Assembly (NCBI RefSeq): GCF_000147815.2
Contig: NC_015957.1
Location: 930,001-994,000 of the forward strand
Direction: 5' to 3'
DNA length: 64,000 nt
Origin: Streptomyces violaceusniger Tu 4113
GTDB taxonomy: Bacteria > Actinomycetota > Actinomycetes > Streptomycetales > Streptomycetaceae
Each line of letters begins with the position of its first letter. Within the stretch, counting starts at the first letter, position 1. The notes under the pieces were generated by a model. It had not been told where the DNA came from. It saw only the letters and a list, made by a program, of their open reading frames with translations, and made no database searches. The translations under genes and the position numbers were made by a program. Positions 1 to 7,628 of the stretch are shown here, piece by piece.

Positions 1-2
1 CC

Positions 3-389
3 CGGGCGAGCGGCCGCGTACGCGTCGCGCCGCGCGTCGTGGAACTGCTGCGCGGCGAGGGCCTCCCCAAGGGCGACGCCCTCGCCACCGCCCGGATCGC
101 GGGCATCATGGGCGCCAAGCGGACCCCGGACCTGATCCCGCTGTGTCATCCGCTCGCGGTGTCGGGCGTCACGGTGGATCTCGCGGTCGCCGACGACGCC
201 GTCGAGATCACCGCCACCGTGAAGACCACGGACCGCACGGGCGTGGAGATGGAGGCCCTTACGGCGGTCTCGGTCGCCGCCCTGACGGTGATCGACATGG
301 TCAAGGCCGTCGACAAGGGAGCCGTCATCACCGACGTCCGGGTGGAGGAGAAGACGGGCGGTAAGTCCGGCGACTGGAGCCGGACATGA
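3..389 (+). CDS. moaC: MoaC, cyclic pyranopterin monophosphate synthase (5' end missing)
   Basis: Cytosolic enzyme that converts the GTP-derived 8-cyclo-dihydroguanosine phosphate to cyclic pyranopterin monophosphate in molybdenum cofactor synthesis. The reading frame is open from base 3, so the start lies upstream of the window; the visible part covers most of the usual ~160 residues. Family signatures are clear: an [10 protein letters not shown] stretch, the active-site PLCHPL motif, and [15 protein letters not shown] followed by [10 protein letters not shown]. The stop overlaps the start of the next gene by four bases (ATGA), implying translational coupling in a moa/mog operon. Confidence 0.96.
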   Translation, partial: RASGRVRVAPRVVELLRGEGLPKGDALATARIAGIMGAKRTPDLIPLCHPLAVSGVTVDLAVADDAVEITATVKTTDRTGVEMEALTAVSVAALTVIDMVKAVDKGAVITDVRVEEKTGGKSGDWSRT

Positions 390-937
390 GCGGCTCAGCG
401 GCGCCACACCGCCGCGCCCTGGTCGTCACCGCCTCCAACCGCGCCGCCGCCGGGGTCTACGCCGACACCGGGGGCCCGCTGATCGCCGAGGGGCTGGCGG
501 GCCTCGGCTTCGCCGTGGACGGCCCGCGCGTGGTGCCCGATGGCGATCCGGTGGAGGCCGCCCTGCGGGACGCCGTGGCCTCCTCGTACGACGTCGTGGT
601 GACCACCGGAGGCACCGGTCTCACCCCCACCGACCGCACCCCGGAGGCCACCCGCGCCGTCCTGGACTACGAGATCCCCGGCATCGCGGAGGCCATCCGC
701 GCCGAGGGGCTCGCCAAGGTGCCCACCGCCGCGCTCTCCCGGGGGCTCGCCGGGGTCGCCGGCACCACCCTGATCGTCAATCTGCCCGGCTCCACCGGCG
801 GGGTGCGTGACGGCCTTAAGGTGCTCGGCCGCCTCCTGGCCCACGCGGTCGACCAGATCCACGGCGGGGACCACCGCAGACCCGCCGGCCCCGCCGCTCC
901 CGCCGATTCCGCGGGGCCGGACGGGAGCGCGCGCTGA
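386..937 (+). CDS. mogA: MogA/MoaB-type molybdopterin-binding protein
   Basis: About 183 residues with the MoCF-binding fold. [17 protein letters not shown] is the hallmark molybdopterin-binding motif, and [12 protein letters not shown] matches the second conserved loop. It probably adenylylates molybdopterin or acts in metal insertion together with a MoeA-type protein. The ATG overlaps the moaC stop in ATGA. A roughly 20-residue Pro/Ala-rich tail follows the domain. Whether it is functionally MogA or MoaB cannot be decided from sequence alone; the family is certain. Confidence 0.92.
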   Translation: MSGSAAPHRRALVVTASNRAAAGVYADTGGPLIAEGLAGLGFAVDGPRVVPDGDPVEAALRDAVASSYDVVVTTGGTGLTPTDRTPEATRAVLDYEIPGIAEAIRAEGLAKVPTAALSRGLAGVAGTTLIVNLPGSTGGVRDGLKVLGRLLAHAVDQIHGGDHRRPAGPAAPADSAGPDGSAR

Positions 938-1557
938 ACGCCCCCTGGCCGGTCGCACTGGCGGACGGCGACACCGTCCTCCGCCCCATAAAGCTGCGCG
1001 ACCAGCGCGCCTGGCGCGAGGTCAACCAGCGCAACCGGGAGTGGCTGCGGCGCTGGGAGGCGACCATCCCGCCGCCCCCGCCGGGCGGCCCCGTCACCCA
1101 CCGGCCCTCCTACCGGCAGATGGTCCGCCATCTGCGTGCGGAGGCGCATGCCGGGCGGATGCTGCCGTTCATCATCGAGTACCAGGGGCGGCTGGCCGGG
1201 CAGTTGACGGTCGCCGGGATCACCTGGGGGTCGATGTGCTCGGGCCATGTCGGCTATTGGATCGACCAGTCGGTGGCCGGGCGCGGAGTGATGCCGACCG
1301 CGGTCGCGCTCGCCGTCGACCATTGCTTCCGCGCCGTCGGACTGCACCGCGTCGAGGTGTGCATCCGGCCCGAGAACCTGCCCAGCCGCCGGGTGGTGGA
1401 GAAACTCGGATTCCGCCAGGAGGGACTGCGGCCGCGCTATCTCCACATCGACGGCGCATGGCGGGATCACCTGGTCTACGCGCTCACGGTGGAGGAACTG
1501 TCCGAGGGACTGCTGAGCCGGTGGCACCGGACTCGACCAGGCGCGTCACGGAAATAA
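934..1557 (+). CDS. RimJ-type GNAT N-acetyltransferase, probable CTG start
   Basis: A GNAT-fold acetyltransferase of the ribosomal-protein-alanine (RimJ/RimL) type, with an R-P-I-K-L-R-D opening strand, AGRGVMPTAVALAVDHCF as the acetyl-CoA loop, HRVEVCIRPENLPSRRVVEKLGF and GLRPRYLHIDGAWRDHLVYAL at the C-terminus. The domain clearly begins upstream of the first in-frame ATG (1120). Reading back, no ATG, GTG or TTG exists between the mogA end and the first conserved residues; the frame passes through CTG-AAC-GCC at 934, which overlaps the mogA stop as CTGA. I therefore infer a CTG start coupled to mogA. The target protein is unknown. Confidence 0.82.
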   Translation: MNAPWPVALADGDTVLRPIKLRDQRAWREVNQRNREWLRRWEATIPPPPPGGPVTHRPSYRQMVRHLRAEAHAGRMLPFIIEYQGRLAGQLTVAGITWGSMCSGHVGYWIDQSVAGRGVMPTAVALAVDHCFRAVGLHRVEVCIRPENLPSRRVVEKLGFRQEGLRPRYLHIDGAWRDHLVYALTVEELSEGLLSRWHRTRPGASRK

Positions 1558-1699
1558 AATACCTGTTCGAATAACGGGAGAACATTTCCAGCCTGGTCAT
1601 CCCATCAATCACAAAAAACTTTCGAGATATCAGCCAGATCGTGCGACACACCGCGCCAATTGGCAGATGGCCTCATGCGGACCCCTCTACCGTGTGAGC

Positions 1700-2908
1700 G
1701 TGAGCAGCAGTGGCCTCATCTACGCAGTCATCGTCGGGGCCTGGGCCGCCTATTTGGTGCCGATGTGGCTTCGTAGGCAGGACGAGCTCAATGAGGCCCG
1801 TCCGACGGAACGCTTCAGCACCGCCATCCGGCTGCTGTCCGGACGGGCGGGCATGGAGCGCCGTTACGCCAAGAGCCGTGCGGACCTCGAGCGCCCCGGG
1901 GACCCGGCGGACGACCCCGTGGAGCGCACCGCCGAGGACGCGGACGCCCCCGTCGCAGGGGGCGCCGCCGTGTCCGGGCCGGGGCGCTACGCGGCCGACC
2001 CGGAAGCGGTGACCGACGCGGTCGACGTCCGGGCCTTCGCCGACCCCGTAACCCTGCGCGCCCCCGCTCCCGCGGCCGCCGAAGCCCCCTCCGAGGCCGC
2101 GCCGGCACCGGCGGCCGGGGGAGCGAGCGGTGCACGCGGCGCGGGCGGCACGGGAGGCGCGGGAGGCGCGGGCGGCAGCGGAGCCTGGAGCGCGCTGGAC
2201 CGTGGACGGCGCGCGCGAGTGCTCGCGCGCCGCCGCCGCACCACCGTGATGCTCTTCCTCGCCTTCACCCTCGGCGCGATCGTCGCCGCCGTCGGTGGCC
2301 TCGCCTTCCTGTGGGCCCCGGGCATCCCGGCCATACTCCTCAGCGCCTATATCGCCTACCTCCGCGCCCAGGAGCGCCGCCGCTTCGCGTTCACCATGGA
2401 CCAGCGCCACGCCGAGCAGGCCGCACAGCGGCTGCGGGAGCGCCGCCCCCGGGCCCATCCGCCCGCCGAGGGCCGGACCGCCGACGACGGCCCCGCGGGC
2501 CCTCCCGCCCCCGCCGAGGCCGAGCCCGCCCCCGCACCCGTGCCCTCCCGGCACGCGGCCGGGCGCCGCGCGCTGGTGGAGCAGACCGATCACGCCGAGT
2601 GGGTGGACCAGGAGCGCGAGCGCGAGCGGGGCCCGGCCGCCGGGGCGGGCTGGGAGCCGGTGCCCGTCCCGCTGCCCACCTACGTCACCGCCCCCGTCGC
2701 CCCGCGCGCCACCGGCAGCGTCGACCTGGCCGCCCCCGACGCCTGGAGCTCCGCCCGCTCCAGCACCGTCGACCCCACCTCCGCCCAGAGCCCCGCCCCG
2801 GCCCCGGACCCGGCCGCCACCCCGCCCCGCGGCGCCCGAGACCGCGGCCGCACTCCCCTCTTCGACCAGTACGCCGACGAGGACCGGCCGCGTGCTGCCA
2901 ACGAGTGA
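1700..2908 (+). CDS. sepX: SepX/GlpR-like actinobacterial divisome membrane protein
   Basis: About 402 residues. An N-terminal membrane helix (residues ~3-20, GLIYAVIVGAWAAYLVPMWL) runs directly into the very conserved block RRQDELNEARPTERFSTAIR. A long Pro/Ala/Gly-rich disordered segment with GGTGG-type repeats follows, then two close membrane helices (~181-221), then a second disordered tail. This architecture matches actinobacterial SepX, a septum-associated protein, and its corynebacterial relative GlpR, the membrane receptor of a gephyrin/MoeA-like protein. The GTG at 1700 is chosen because family members begin with SSSGLIYAV; an ATG at 1667 and a GTG at 1694 are alternatives. Its position after moaC-mogA-acetyltransferase agrees with the Glp connection. 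The name is from memory of the family. Confidence 0.78.
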   Translation: MSSSGLIYAVIVGAWAAYLVPMWLRRQDELNEARPTERFSTAIRLLSGRAGMERRYAKSRADLERPGDPADDPVERTAEDADAPVAGGAAVSGPGRYAADPEAVTDAVDVRAFADPVTLRAPAPAAAEAPSEAAPAPAAGGASGARGAGGTGGAGGAGGSGAWSALDRGRRARVLARRRRTTVMLFLAFTLGAIVAAVGGLAFLWAPGIPAILLSAYIAYLRAQERRRFAFTMDQRHAEQAAQRLRERRPRAHPPAEGRTADDGPAGPPAPAEAEPAPAPVPSRHAAGRRALVEQTDHAEWVDQERERERGPAAGAGWEPVPVPLPTYVTAPVAPRATGSVDLAAPDAWSSARSSTVDPTSAQSPAPAPDPAATPPRGARDRGRTPLFDQYADEDRPRAANE

Positions 2909-2984
2909 CGAGCCCCTGCACTGACCAGCGAGGAACGGATTACCAAGCACCCCGGAGGGGATGCTAGAGTTTCACTCGTTGCAA

Positions 2985-3058
2985 GGGCCTGTGGCGCAGA
3001 CTGGTAGCGCACCTCGTTCGCATCGAGGGGGTCAGGGGTTCAAATCCCCTCAGGTCCA
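2985..3058 (+). tRNA. tRNA-Ala (anticodon CGC)
   Basis: A complete cloverleaf can be drawn by hand: acceptor GGGCCTG pairs with CAGGTCC (one G-U), the D-arm has GCGC pairs around AGACTGGTA, the anticodon stem is CCTCG/CGAGG with loop TTCGCAT giving anticodon CGC (codon GCG, alanine), and the T-arm AGGGG/CCCCT encloses TTCAAAT. The CCA end is not encoded. A TAGAGT -10-like hexamer lies 14 bases upstream (2965-2970) and a strong terminator follows. Confidence 0.95.
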
Positions 3059-3067
3059 CAGCAGCTC

Positions 3068-3103
3068 AAAGCCCCCGCCGGGGAAATTCGGCGGGGGCTT
3101 TTT
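3068..3103 (+). terminator. Intrinsic terminator after tRNA-Ala
   Basis: AAAGCCCCCGCCG pairs with CGGCGGGGGCTTT across an 8-base loop, followed by a T run (stem of 13 bp). The symmetry with A/T tracts on both sides means it could also stop transcription arriving from the dps gene on the other strand. Confidence 0.9.
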
Positions 3104-3178
3104 GGTGTCGTCCGGCAGCGGGTGGTGACGTGGTTCTCGGTTTCCCGGCTCTGCCTTTCGGCAATGCGGGGAATGGGG

Positions 3179-3679
3179 TCAGACGGATCGGTTCTCGGCG
3201 CTGACCATCCAGGCGTGCTTCTCCAGGGAATCGATGATCGCGTGCAGGAGGTCGGCCGTGGAGGGGTCCTCGTTGTCGATCTGGTCGTGGTGGGTGCGCA
3301 GGGTGTCGACGGTGGTGCGCAGGCGCGTGGTGACGAGGTCGACAACGGCGCTCACGTTCACCTCGCCCGCGGGGAACGCGGGGAGTGTGGTGGTCGCCGC
3401 GACGGTGTCGGAGCGGCCGTCCGGCACGGTGGCGAGAGCGCGCATGCGCTCGGCGATGGTGTCGGCCGATTCCCGGGCGTCGTCGACGATCTGATCCAGT
3501 TGCAGGTGCAGGTCCCGGAAGTTGTGGCCGACCAGGTTCCAGTGGGCCTGCTTTCCCTGGAGGTGCAGTTCGACGAGATCCACCACGATCTGCTGCAACG
3601 CCTGGGCGAATTGCGGCGAGGCCGTGAATCCGGCGGCGTCGCCCTCCGAGCGTCGGGAATCCCCAGGAGAAGCGGGCAT
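3179..3679 (-). CDS. dps: Dps-family ferritin-like DNA-binding protein
   Basis: 166 residues, the normal size for Dps, a cytosolic dodecamer that oxidises and stores iron and condenses DNA under stress. The ferroxidase ligands are all present with canonical spacing: His46 in AHWNLVG, His58, Asp73 and Glu77. An N-terminal Ser/Arg-rich extension precedes the four-helix bundle and the C-terminal tail is short. A good Shine-Dalgarno AAGGAG sits just upstream of the ATG. Monocistronic: opposite to tRNA-Ala on one side and divergent from the protease gene on the other. Confidence 0.93.
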   Translation of the reverse strand: MPASPGDSRRSEGDAAGFTASPQFAQALQQIVVDLVELHLQGKQAHWNLVGHNFRDLHLQLDQIVDDARESADTIAERMRALATVPDGRSDTVAATTTLPAFPAGEVNVSAVVDLVTTRLRTTVDTLRTHHDQIDNEDPSTADLLHAIIDSLEKHAWMVSAENRSV

Positions 3680-4000
3680 GGCGTGTCTCCTTCGAAAGCG
3701 TCACGGCACGGCAGACCCCTGGAGCAGAAGGCCCTCCTATGGGATCCAGCCTATGGAGGTCTCTCTCCGCCGCCACCGCGCCTGATCCAGTCGGGTGGGC
3801 GCGCCCGAGGTCGGCGATGTCATGGAATCGTGCTGACCGCGTTCGTGTTTGGTGCGGGCCGGGGGACAGGTGATGGCGCAGGCCAGGGGCGCGGGCATAG
3901 TAGATGCCCTGTCCAGTGGCTTCGTGGCGTGAAAGCGCCGTAGGGCAGACGCGACACAGCACAGCACAACAACTGCACCACAACAGGGGGATAAGGCTCC

Positions 4001-5167
4001 ATGCCACTCATACGCCGTTCCACCGTGGCGGTCGCGGCCATGACCGCGCTGCTGGTGGTCTCCGCTTCCGCCTGCGGGCCCGGTGACGACGAGGCGGCTT
4101 CCGCGTCGGACTCCTCGGCCGCGCCCGCCGGGCAGCAGGCCAAGGACGGGATCCAGCTGCCGGAAGGCGTCCCGACGAGTCTGGACGACCTGAAGAAGTG
4201 GAAGGAGGGCGGCTGGAAGGACTGGGACAAGTGGGCCCGCAAGGCATCGGAATTCGCCAATCCGATGATCAAGAACTTCTGGCAGCCTTCCCGGATGGCC
4301 AAGGCGAAGGACTCGTCGACCACCGTCTCCACGCAGAGCGCCGGCCAGGATCAGGCGGCCACCGACCCCGAGCCGCCCGCCGTGCCGGCCAAGCAGGTCT
4401 CGCGGCCGTACCACCAGAACATGGCGCCGGTCGGGAAGGTGTTCTTCGACAGCCCCGAGGGGCCGATGGTGTGCTCCGGCACGGTTGTCGACGACCCGGC
4501 GCACCCGGGGAAGTCCAACCTGGTGTGGACCGCGGGCCACTGTGCGCACTCCGGCAAGCAGGGCGGCTGGATGCGCAACATCGTCTTCGTGCCCTCGTAC
4601 AACGACAACGGGCTGGGGGCCGAGCAGACCCGGACGGCGGCCCAGAACGCGGTCAGCCCCTACGGCGTGTGGTGGGCGGACTGGTCGCAGACCTCGTCCG
4701 AGTGGATCGCGAACGGCGGTAAGACCGGCGGGGTGGGGTCGGCGTACGACTTCGCGGTGCTGCATGTGAAGCCCGAGGGCGGCGGTGGCAAGTCGCTGCA
4801 GGAGACGGTCGGGGCCTCGGTGCCGGTGTGGTTCGGGGCGCCGTCGGCGGACCGGGTGAGCTCGATCGGCGCGTACGGCTATCCGCAGGCCCCGCCCTAC
4901 GACGGGGCCAAGATGTTCAACTGCACCAGCAGGCCGGGGCGGCTGTCGTTCTCGCCCACCTCGCCGACGATGTACCGGATCGGCTGCTCGATGACCGGCG
5001 GTACCTCGGGCGGCGGCTGGTTCGTCAACAACGACGGCAAGACGGTGCTGGTGTCCAACAGTTCGATCGGCTCTTACGGACACACCTGGCTCGCCGGTCC
5101 GCATCTGGGAGCCGAGGCGAAGGGCGTGTTCGAGGCCGTCAGCAAGAAGTACGCCGCTCAGGGCTGA
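4001..5167 (+). CDS. Secreted trypsin-like serine protease, putative lipoprotein
   Basis: 388 residues. The N-terminus is a signal peptide (RR, then a hydrophobic stretch) ending in VSASAC, a lipobox-like site with Cys25, so the protein may be lipid-anchored outside the membrane. A Ser/Ala-rich and charged linker leads to a chymotrypsin-fold protease domain with catalytic His180 (VWTAGHC), Asp250 (YDFAVLHV) and Ser336 (GGTSGGGW). It resembles the V8/S1-type extracellular peptidases common in Streptomyces; the substrate is unknown. A ribosome site CAGGGGG lies 10 bases before the ATG. A large hairpin terminates it. Confidence 0.86.
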   Translation: MPLIRRSTVAVAAMTALLVVSASACGPGDDEAASASDSSAAPAGQQAKDGIQLPEGVPTSLDDLKKWKEGGWKDWDKWARKASEFANPMIKNFWQPSRMAKAKDSSTTVSTQSAGQDQAATDPEPPAVPAKQVSRPYHQNMAPVGKVFFDSPEGPMVCSGTVVDDPAHPGKSNLVWTAGHCAHSGKQGGWMRNIVFVPSYNDNGLGAEQTRTAAQNAVSPYGVWWADWSQTSSEWIANGGKTGGVGSAYDFAVLHVKPEGGGGKSLQETVGASVPVWFGAPSADRVSSIGAYGYPQAPPYDGAKMFNCTSRPGRLSFSPTSPTMYRIGCSMTGGTSGGGWFVNNDGKTVLVSNSSIGSYGHTWLAGPHLGAEAKGVFEAVSKKYAAQG

Positions 5168-5195
5168 CCGGCCCGTAGCCGCACGGCAGACGTAA

Positions 5196-5244
5196 GGGGC
5201 CCGCTCCGGATCCGGACGCTGCGTCCGGATCCGGAGCGGGCCCC
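5196..5244. terminator. Perfect 24-bp inverted repeat, bidirectional terminator
   Basis: GGGGCCCGCTCCGGATCCGG... at 5196-5219 is exactly complementary to 5221-5244 with a single central base. It sits between the convergent protease gene and the GNAT gene, ending four bases before the GNAT stop codon, and most likely terminates both transcripts. Confidence 0.88.
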
Positions 5245-5247
5245 TCG

Positions 5248-5790
5248 TCATGGCCTTACGGATGGCTTCACGGACCGGCCTATGGATGGGCTTACGGCTG
5301 GCTCCACGGGCGCGGCCGTAAGGAGCTTGGCGTAGCAGCGGCTGCTCTCCTCGAAGCGGTAGAGCCCGAATTTCGGCACCGGTGCGTAGCCGGACGAGGT
5401 GTACAGCTCTATGGCCTCGGGCTGCTCGGTGCCGGTCTCCAGGACCATCCGCACCCGCCCCGCCTCCCGCGCGCTGTCCTCCAGCGCCGCGAGGATCCGC
5501 CGGGCCAGCCCGCGCCCGCGCGCCGCGCGGACCACGAACATCCGCTTGATCTCGGCGTCCCCGTCCTCGTAGCCCTCTTCGCTCCGCTCCTGGCTGCGCC
5601 AGCCGCCGGTCGCGACCGGGGTGCCGTCCGGGTCGTAGGCCATGAGGTAGAGGCCGTGCGGCGGGTCGAAGTGGGCCGCGTCCATGGGCGTGAGATCGCC
5701 CTCGCCGTAGCGCACGGCGTACTCCGCCTGCACTTCCTCGTCGAGTTTGAGGGCGTCGGGGTGGTCGTAGCGGATTGGTTGAATATTCAT
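5248..5790 (-). CDS. GNAT-family N-acetyltransferase
   Basis: 180 residues with one GNAT domain: a VATGGWRSQE strand, the acetyl-CoA loop VVRAARGRGLARRIL, and VLETGTEQPEAIELYTSSGYAPV ending in a final strand. The ATG at 5790 is preferred over much longer upstream extensions because the fold begins there (MNIQPIRYDHPDAL). A TACGAT hexamer lies only about seven bases before the ATG on the minus strand, so transcription may be leaderless. Substrate not predictable. Divergent from the exonuclease III gene. Confidence 0.85.
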   Translation of the reverse strand: MNIQPIRYDHPDALKLDEEVQAEYAVRYGEGDLTPMDAAHFDPPHGLYLMAYDPDGTPVATGGWRSQERSEEGYEDGDAEIKRMFVVRAARGRGLARRILAALEDSAREAGRVRMVLETGTEQPEAIELYTSSGYAPVPKFGLYRFEESSRCYAKLLTAAPVEPAVSPSIGRSVKPSVRP

Positions 5791-5853
5791 GCGTCGAATC
5801 GTACTTCTATGCAGTGGATGGGCGCGTGGTTTTTGTCGCGTATCGTGCCGGAG

Positions 5854-6657
5854 GTGCTCACCGTGACGACCGTGAATGTAAACGGGCTGCGCGCCGCCGC
5901 CAAGAAGGGCTTCGGCCCTTGGCTGGACGCTACCGCGGCCGATGTGGTGTGCCTCCAGGAGGTACGCGCCGAACCCAAGGAGCTGCCGGAGGCGGTCCGC
6001 GAACCCGACGGCTGGCATGTGGTGCACGCCCCCGCGGCGGCCAAGGGCCGGGCCGGGGTGTCGGTGTACGCCCGGCGCGAGCTGGAGGGCGTACGGGTCG
6101 GCTTCGGGTCGTCCGAGTTCGACGGCAGCGGCCGTTATGTGGAGGTCGATCTGCCCGGCGTGACCGTCGGCAGTCTGTATCTCCCCTCGGGTGAGGTCGG
6201 CACGGACCGCCAGGACGAGAAGGAGCGCTTCATGGCGGAGTTCCTTCCGTATCTGAAGGAGCTGCGCGAACGGGCGGCGGCCGGCGGGCGCGAGGCGCTG
6301 GTGGCCGGCGACTGGAACATCGCCCACCAGGAGGCCGACCTCAAGAACTGGAAGGCCAACCAGAAGAAGTCCGGGTTCCTGCCGGAGGAGCGCGCCTGGC
6401 TGACCAGCGTCTTCGAGGAGGCGGGGTACGTGGACGTGGTGCGCGCCCTGCATCCCGACGTCGCCGGTCCGTACTCGTGGTGGTCCTACCGCGGCCGGGC
6501 CTTCGACAACGACGCGGGCTGGCGCATCGACTACCAGATCGCGACCCCTGGGCTCGCCGGGCGTGCGGTCAAGGCGGTCGTGGAACGGGCGCCCGCCTAC
6601 GACCAGCGGTGGAGCGACCACGCCCCGGTGACGGTGGCCTACGGCTCGGCTCACTGA
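5854..6657 (+). CDS. Exodeoxyribonuclease III (XthA/ExoA type)
   Basis: About 267 residues of the endonuclease/exonuclease/phosphatase fold; acts as AP endonuclease and 3'-5' exonuclease in base-excision repair. Landmarks are NVNGLRAAAKKG, VVCLQEVRAEP with the metal-binding Glu, GRYVEVDLPG, SLYLPSGE, VAGDWNIAHQEADLKN with catalytic Asp/Asn, and the C-terminal WRIDYQIA...WSDHAPV with catalytic Asp-His. The GTG at 5854 gives the family N-terminus (LTVTTVNVNG); GTG at 5863 has the better-spaced GGAGG and is an alternative. Confidence 0.93.
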   Translation: MLTVTTVNVNGLRAAAKKGFGPWLDATAADVVCLQEVRAEPKELPEAVREPDGWHVVHAPAAAKGRAGVSVYARRELEGVRVGFGSSEFDGSGRYVEVDLPGVTVGSLYLPSGEVGTDRQDEKERFMAEFLPYLKELRERAAAGGREALVAGDWNIAHQEADLKNWKANQKKSGFLPEERAWLTSVFEEAGYVDVVRALHPDVAGPYSWWSYRGRAFDNDAGWRIDYQIATPGLAGRAVKAVVERAPAYDQRWSDHAPVTVAYGSAH

Positions 6658-6738
6658 CCTTCGCGGGGGCACTGGTCCCGTGCGCTTGCTGACGTCCGGC
6701 GGCGCACTGGTCCCGTCGGCTCGCCGACCTCCGTGGGC

Positions 6739-7479
6739 TCACTGATTTCCGGAGTGGCCGCCGGGTGGCGTCTGGTCCGTCTCCGCCCGCATGCGGCGGT
6801 TCATGGCCATCGTCAGCTCGGCGTCCACCACGCTCGTGGCCAGCGGCCGCAGCCGTTCCACGGTCTCGCCGACGTCCTCGCCGTGCTCCAGGGCGTCCGC
6901 CGCCGCATGGGTGCGCAGCAGTGTGACGAAGGTCTCGGCGATCGCCTCCACATGCTCACGCACCTCGCGCCCCGCGGCGAGCACCGCGGCCAGCGGGACG
7001 CCCTGTTCGACCAGGGTGTGTGAGACGTCCAGCAGGCGGCGGCTGAGGTGGACGATCTCGTCGCCGTCGACGGCCAGATAGCCGAGGTCGAGCGAGGTGG
7101 TGAGGTTCTCCGCGGTGACCTCGCCGTGGAAGTAGTCCGCGAGCGCCTCGGGGGTGAGCCGGACCGGGGTCTCCGAGGGCCAGGAGGGGGCCGCGCCGGG
7201 CAGCCCGAGCAGCTCGCCGACGTCCCGGCGGCCGCTTTCGAAGGCGGCGATCAACTCGGCGATTCCGCCGAGGGTGTGGCCGCGCTCCAGCAGCCCCGCG
7301 ATCGTCCGCAGCCGGGCCAGATGGTGGTCGTTGTACCAGGCGATCCGGCCGTCGCGGCGCGGTGGCGGGATCAGCTTGCGCTCCCGGTAGAAGCGCAGGG
7401 TGCGCACGGTGATCCCGGCCTTCTCGGCCAGTTCCGGCATGCGGTACTCGCGTACCTCGTCCGCTTCGCTCGTCGCCAC
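6739..7479 (-). CDS. MerR-family transcriptional regulator
   Basis: 246 residues. The N-terminal winged helix-turn-helix is classic MerR: YRMPELAEKAGITVRTLRFYRERKLIPPPRRDGRIAWYN, followed by the dimerisation helix RLRTIAGLLERGHTLGGIAELI. The ~150-residue C-terminal part has no cysteine/histidine metal site and is probably an alpha-helical ligand-binding domain. It is divergent from the monooxygenase operon, with a palindromic operator between the genes, so it most likely controls that operon and itself. Confidence 0.9.
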   Translation of the reverse strand: MATSEADEVREYRMPELAEKAGITVRTLRFYRERKLIPPPRRDGRIAWYNDHHLARLRTIAGLLERGHTLGGIAELIAAFESGRRDVGELLGLPGAAPSWPSETPVRLTPEALADYFHGEVTAENLTTSLDLGYLAVDGDEIVHLSRRLLDVSHTLVEQGVPLAAVLAAGREVREHVEAIAETFVTLLRTHAAADALEHGEDVGETVERLRPLATSVVDAELTMAMNRRMRAETDQTPPGGHSGNQ

Positions 7480-7528
7480 AACTGAAGCCTATGCCGCGGC
7501 CGGTCGGGTGCGACCGGCGGTAACTTCG

Positions 7529-7558
7529 TTGTCCACAGCCCCTACCGCTCGGTAGATC
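7529..7558 (+). promoter_or_regulatory. Promoter with MerR-type operator
   Basis: A -35-like TTGTCC (7529-7534) and -10-like TAGATC (7553-7558) are separated by 18 bases and a perfect palindrome, CTACCG-CT-CGGTAG (7542-7555), occupies the spacer and touches the -10. A dyad inside a slightly long spacer is the standard MerR activation architecture. The adjacent divergent gene encodes a MerR protein. Hexamer assignment is by eye. Confidence 0.6.
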
Positions 7559-7576
7559 CCTGTCCTACGCTCCCAT

Positions 7577-7598
7577 CGTGCCAGTGATTGCTGGCACG
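7577..7598. promoter_or_regulatory. Inverted repeat in the leader of the monooxygenase gene
   Basis: CGTGCCAG, six-base spacer, CTGGCACG: a perfect 8-bp dyad located between the candidate promoter and the Shine-Dalgarno of the monooxygenase gene. It could be a second operator or an mRNA hairpin; no regulator can be named. Confidence 0.45.
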
Positions 7599-7628
7599 GT
7601 CGTATTCGCGTTCCTGGGAGGCGGCGGC

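Noticed and set aside
2985..3058. tRNA-Ala as an integration site of a mobile element
   Set aside because: No second copy of the tRNA 3' end, no integrase and a normal terminator directly downstream.
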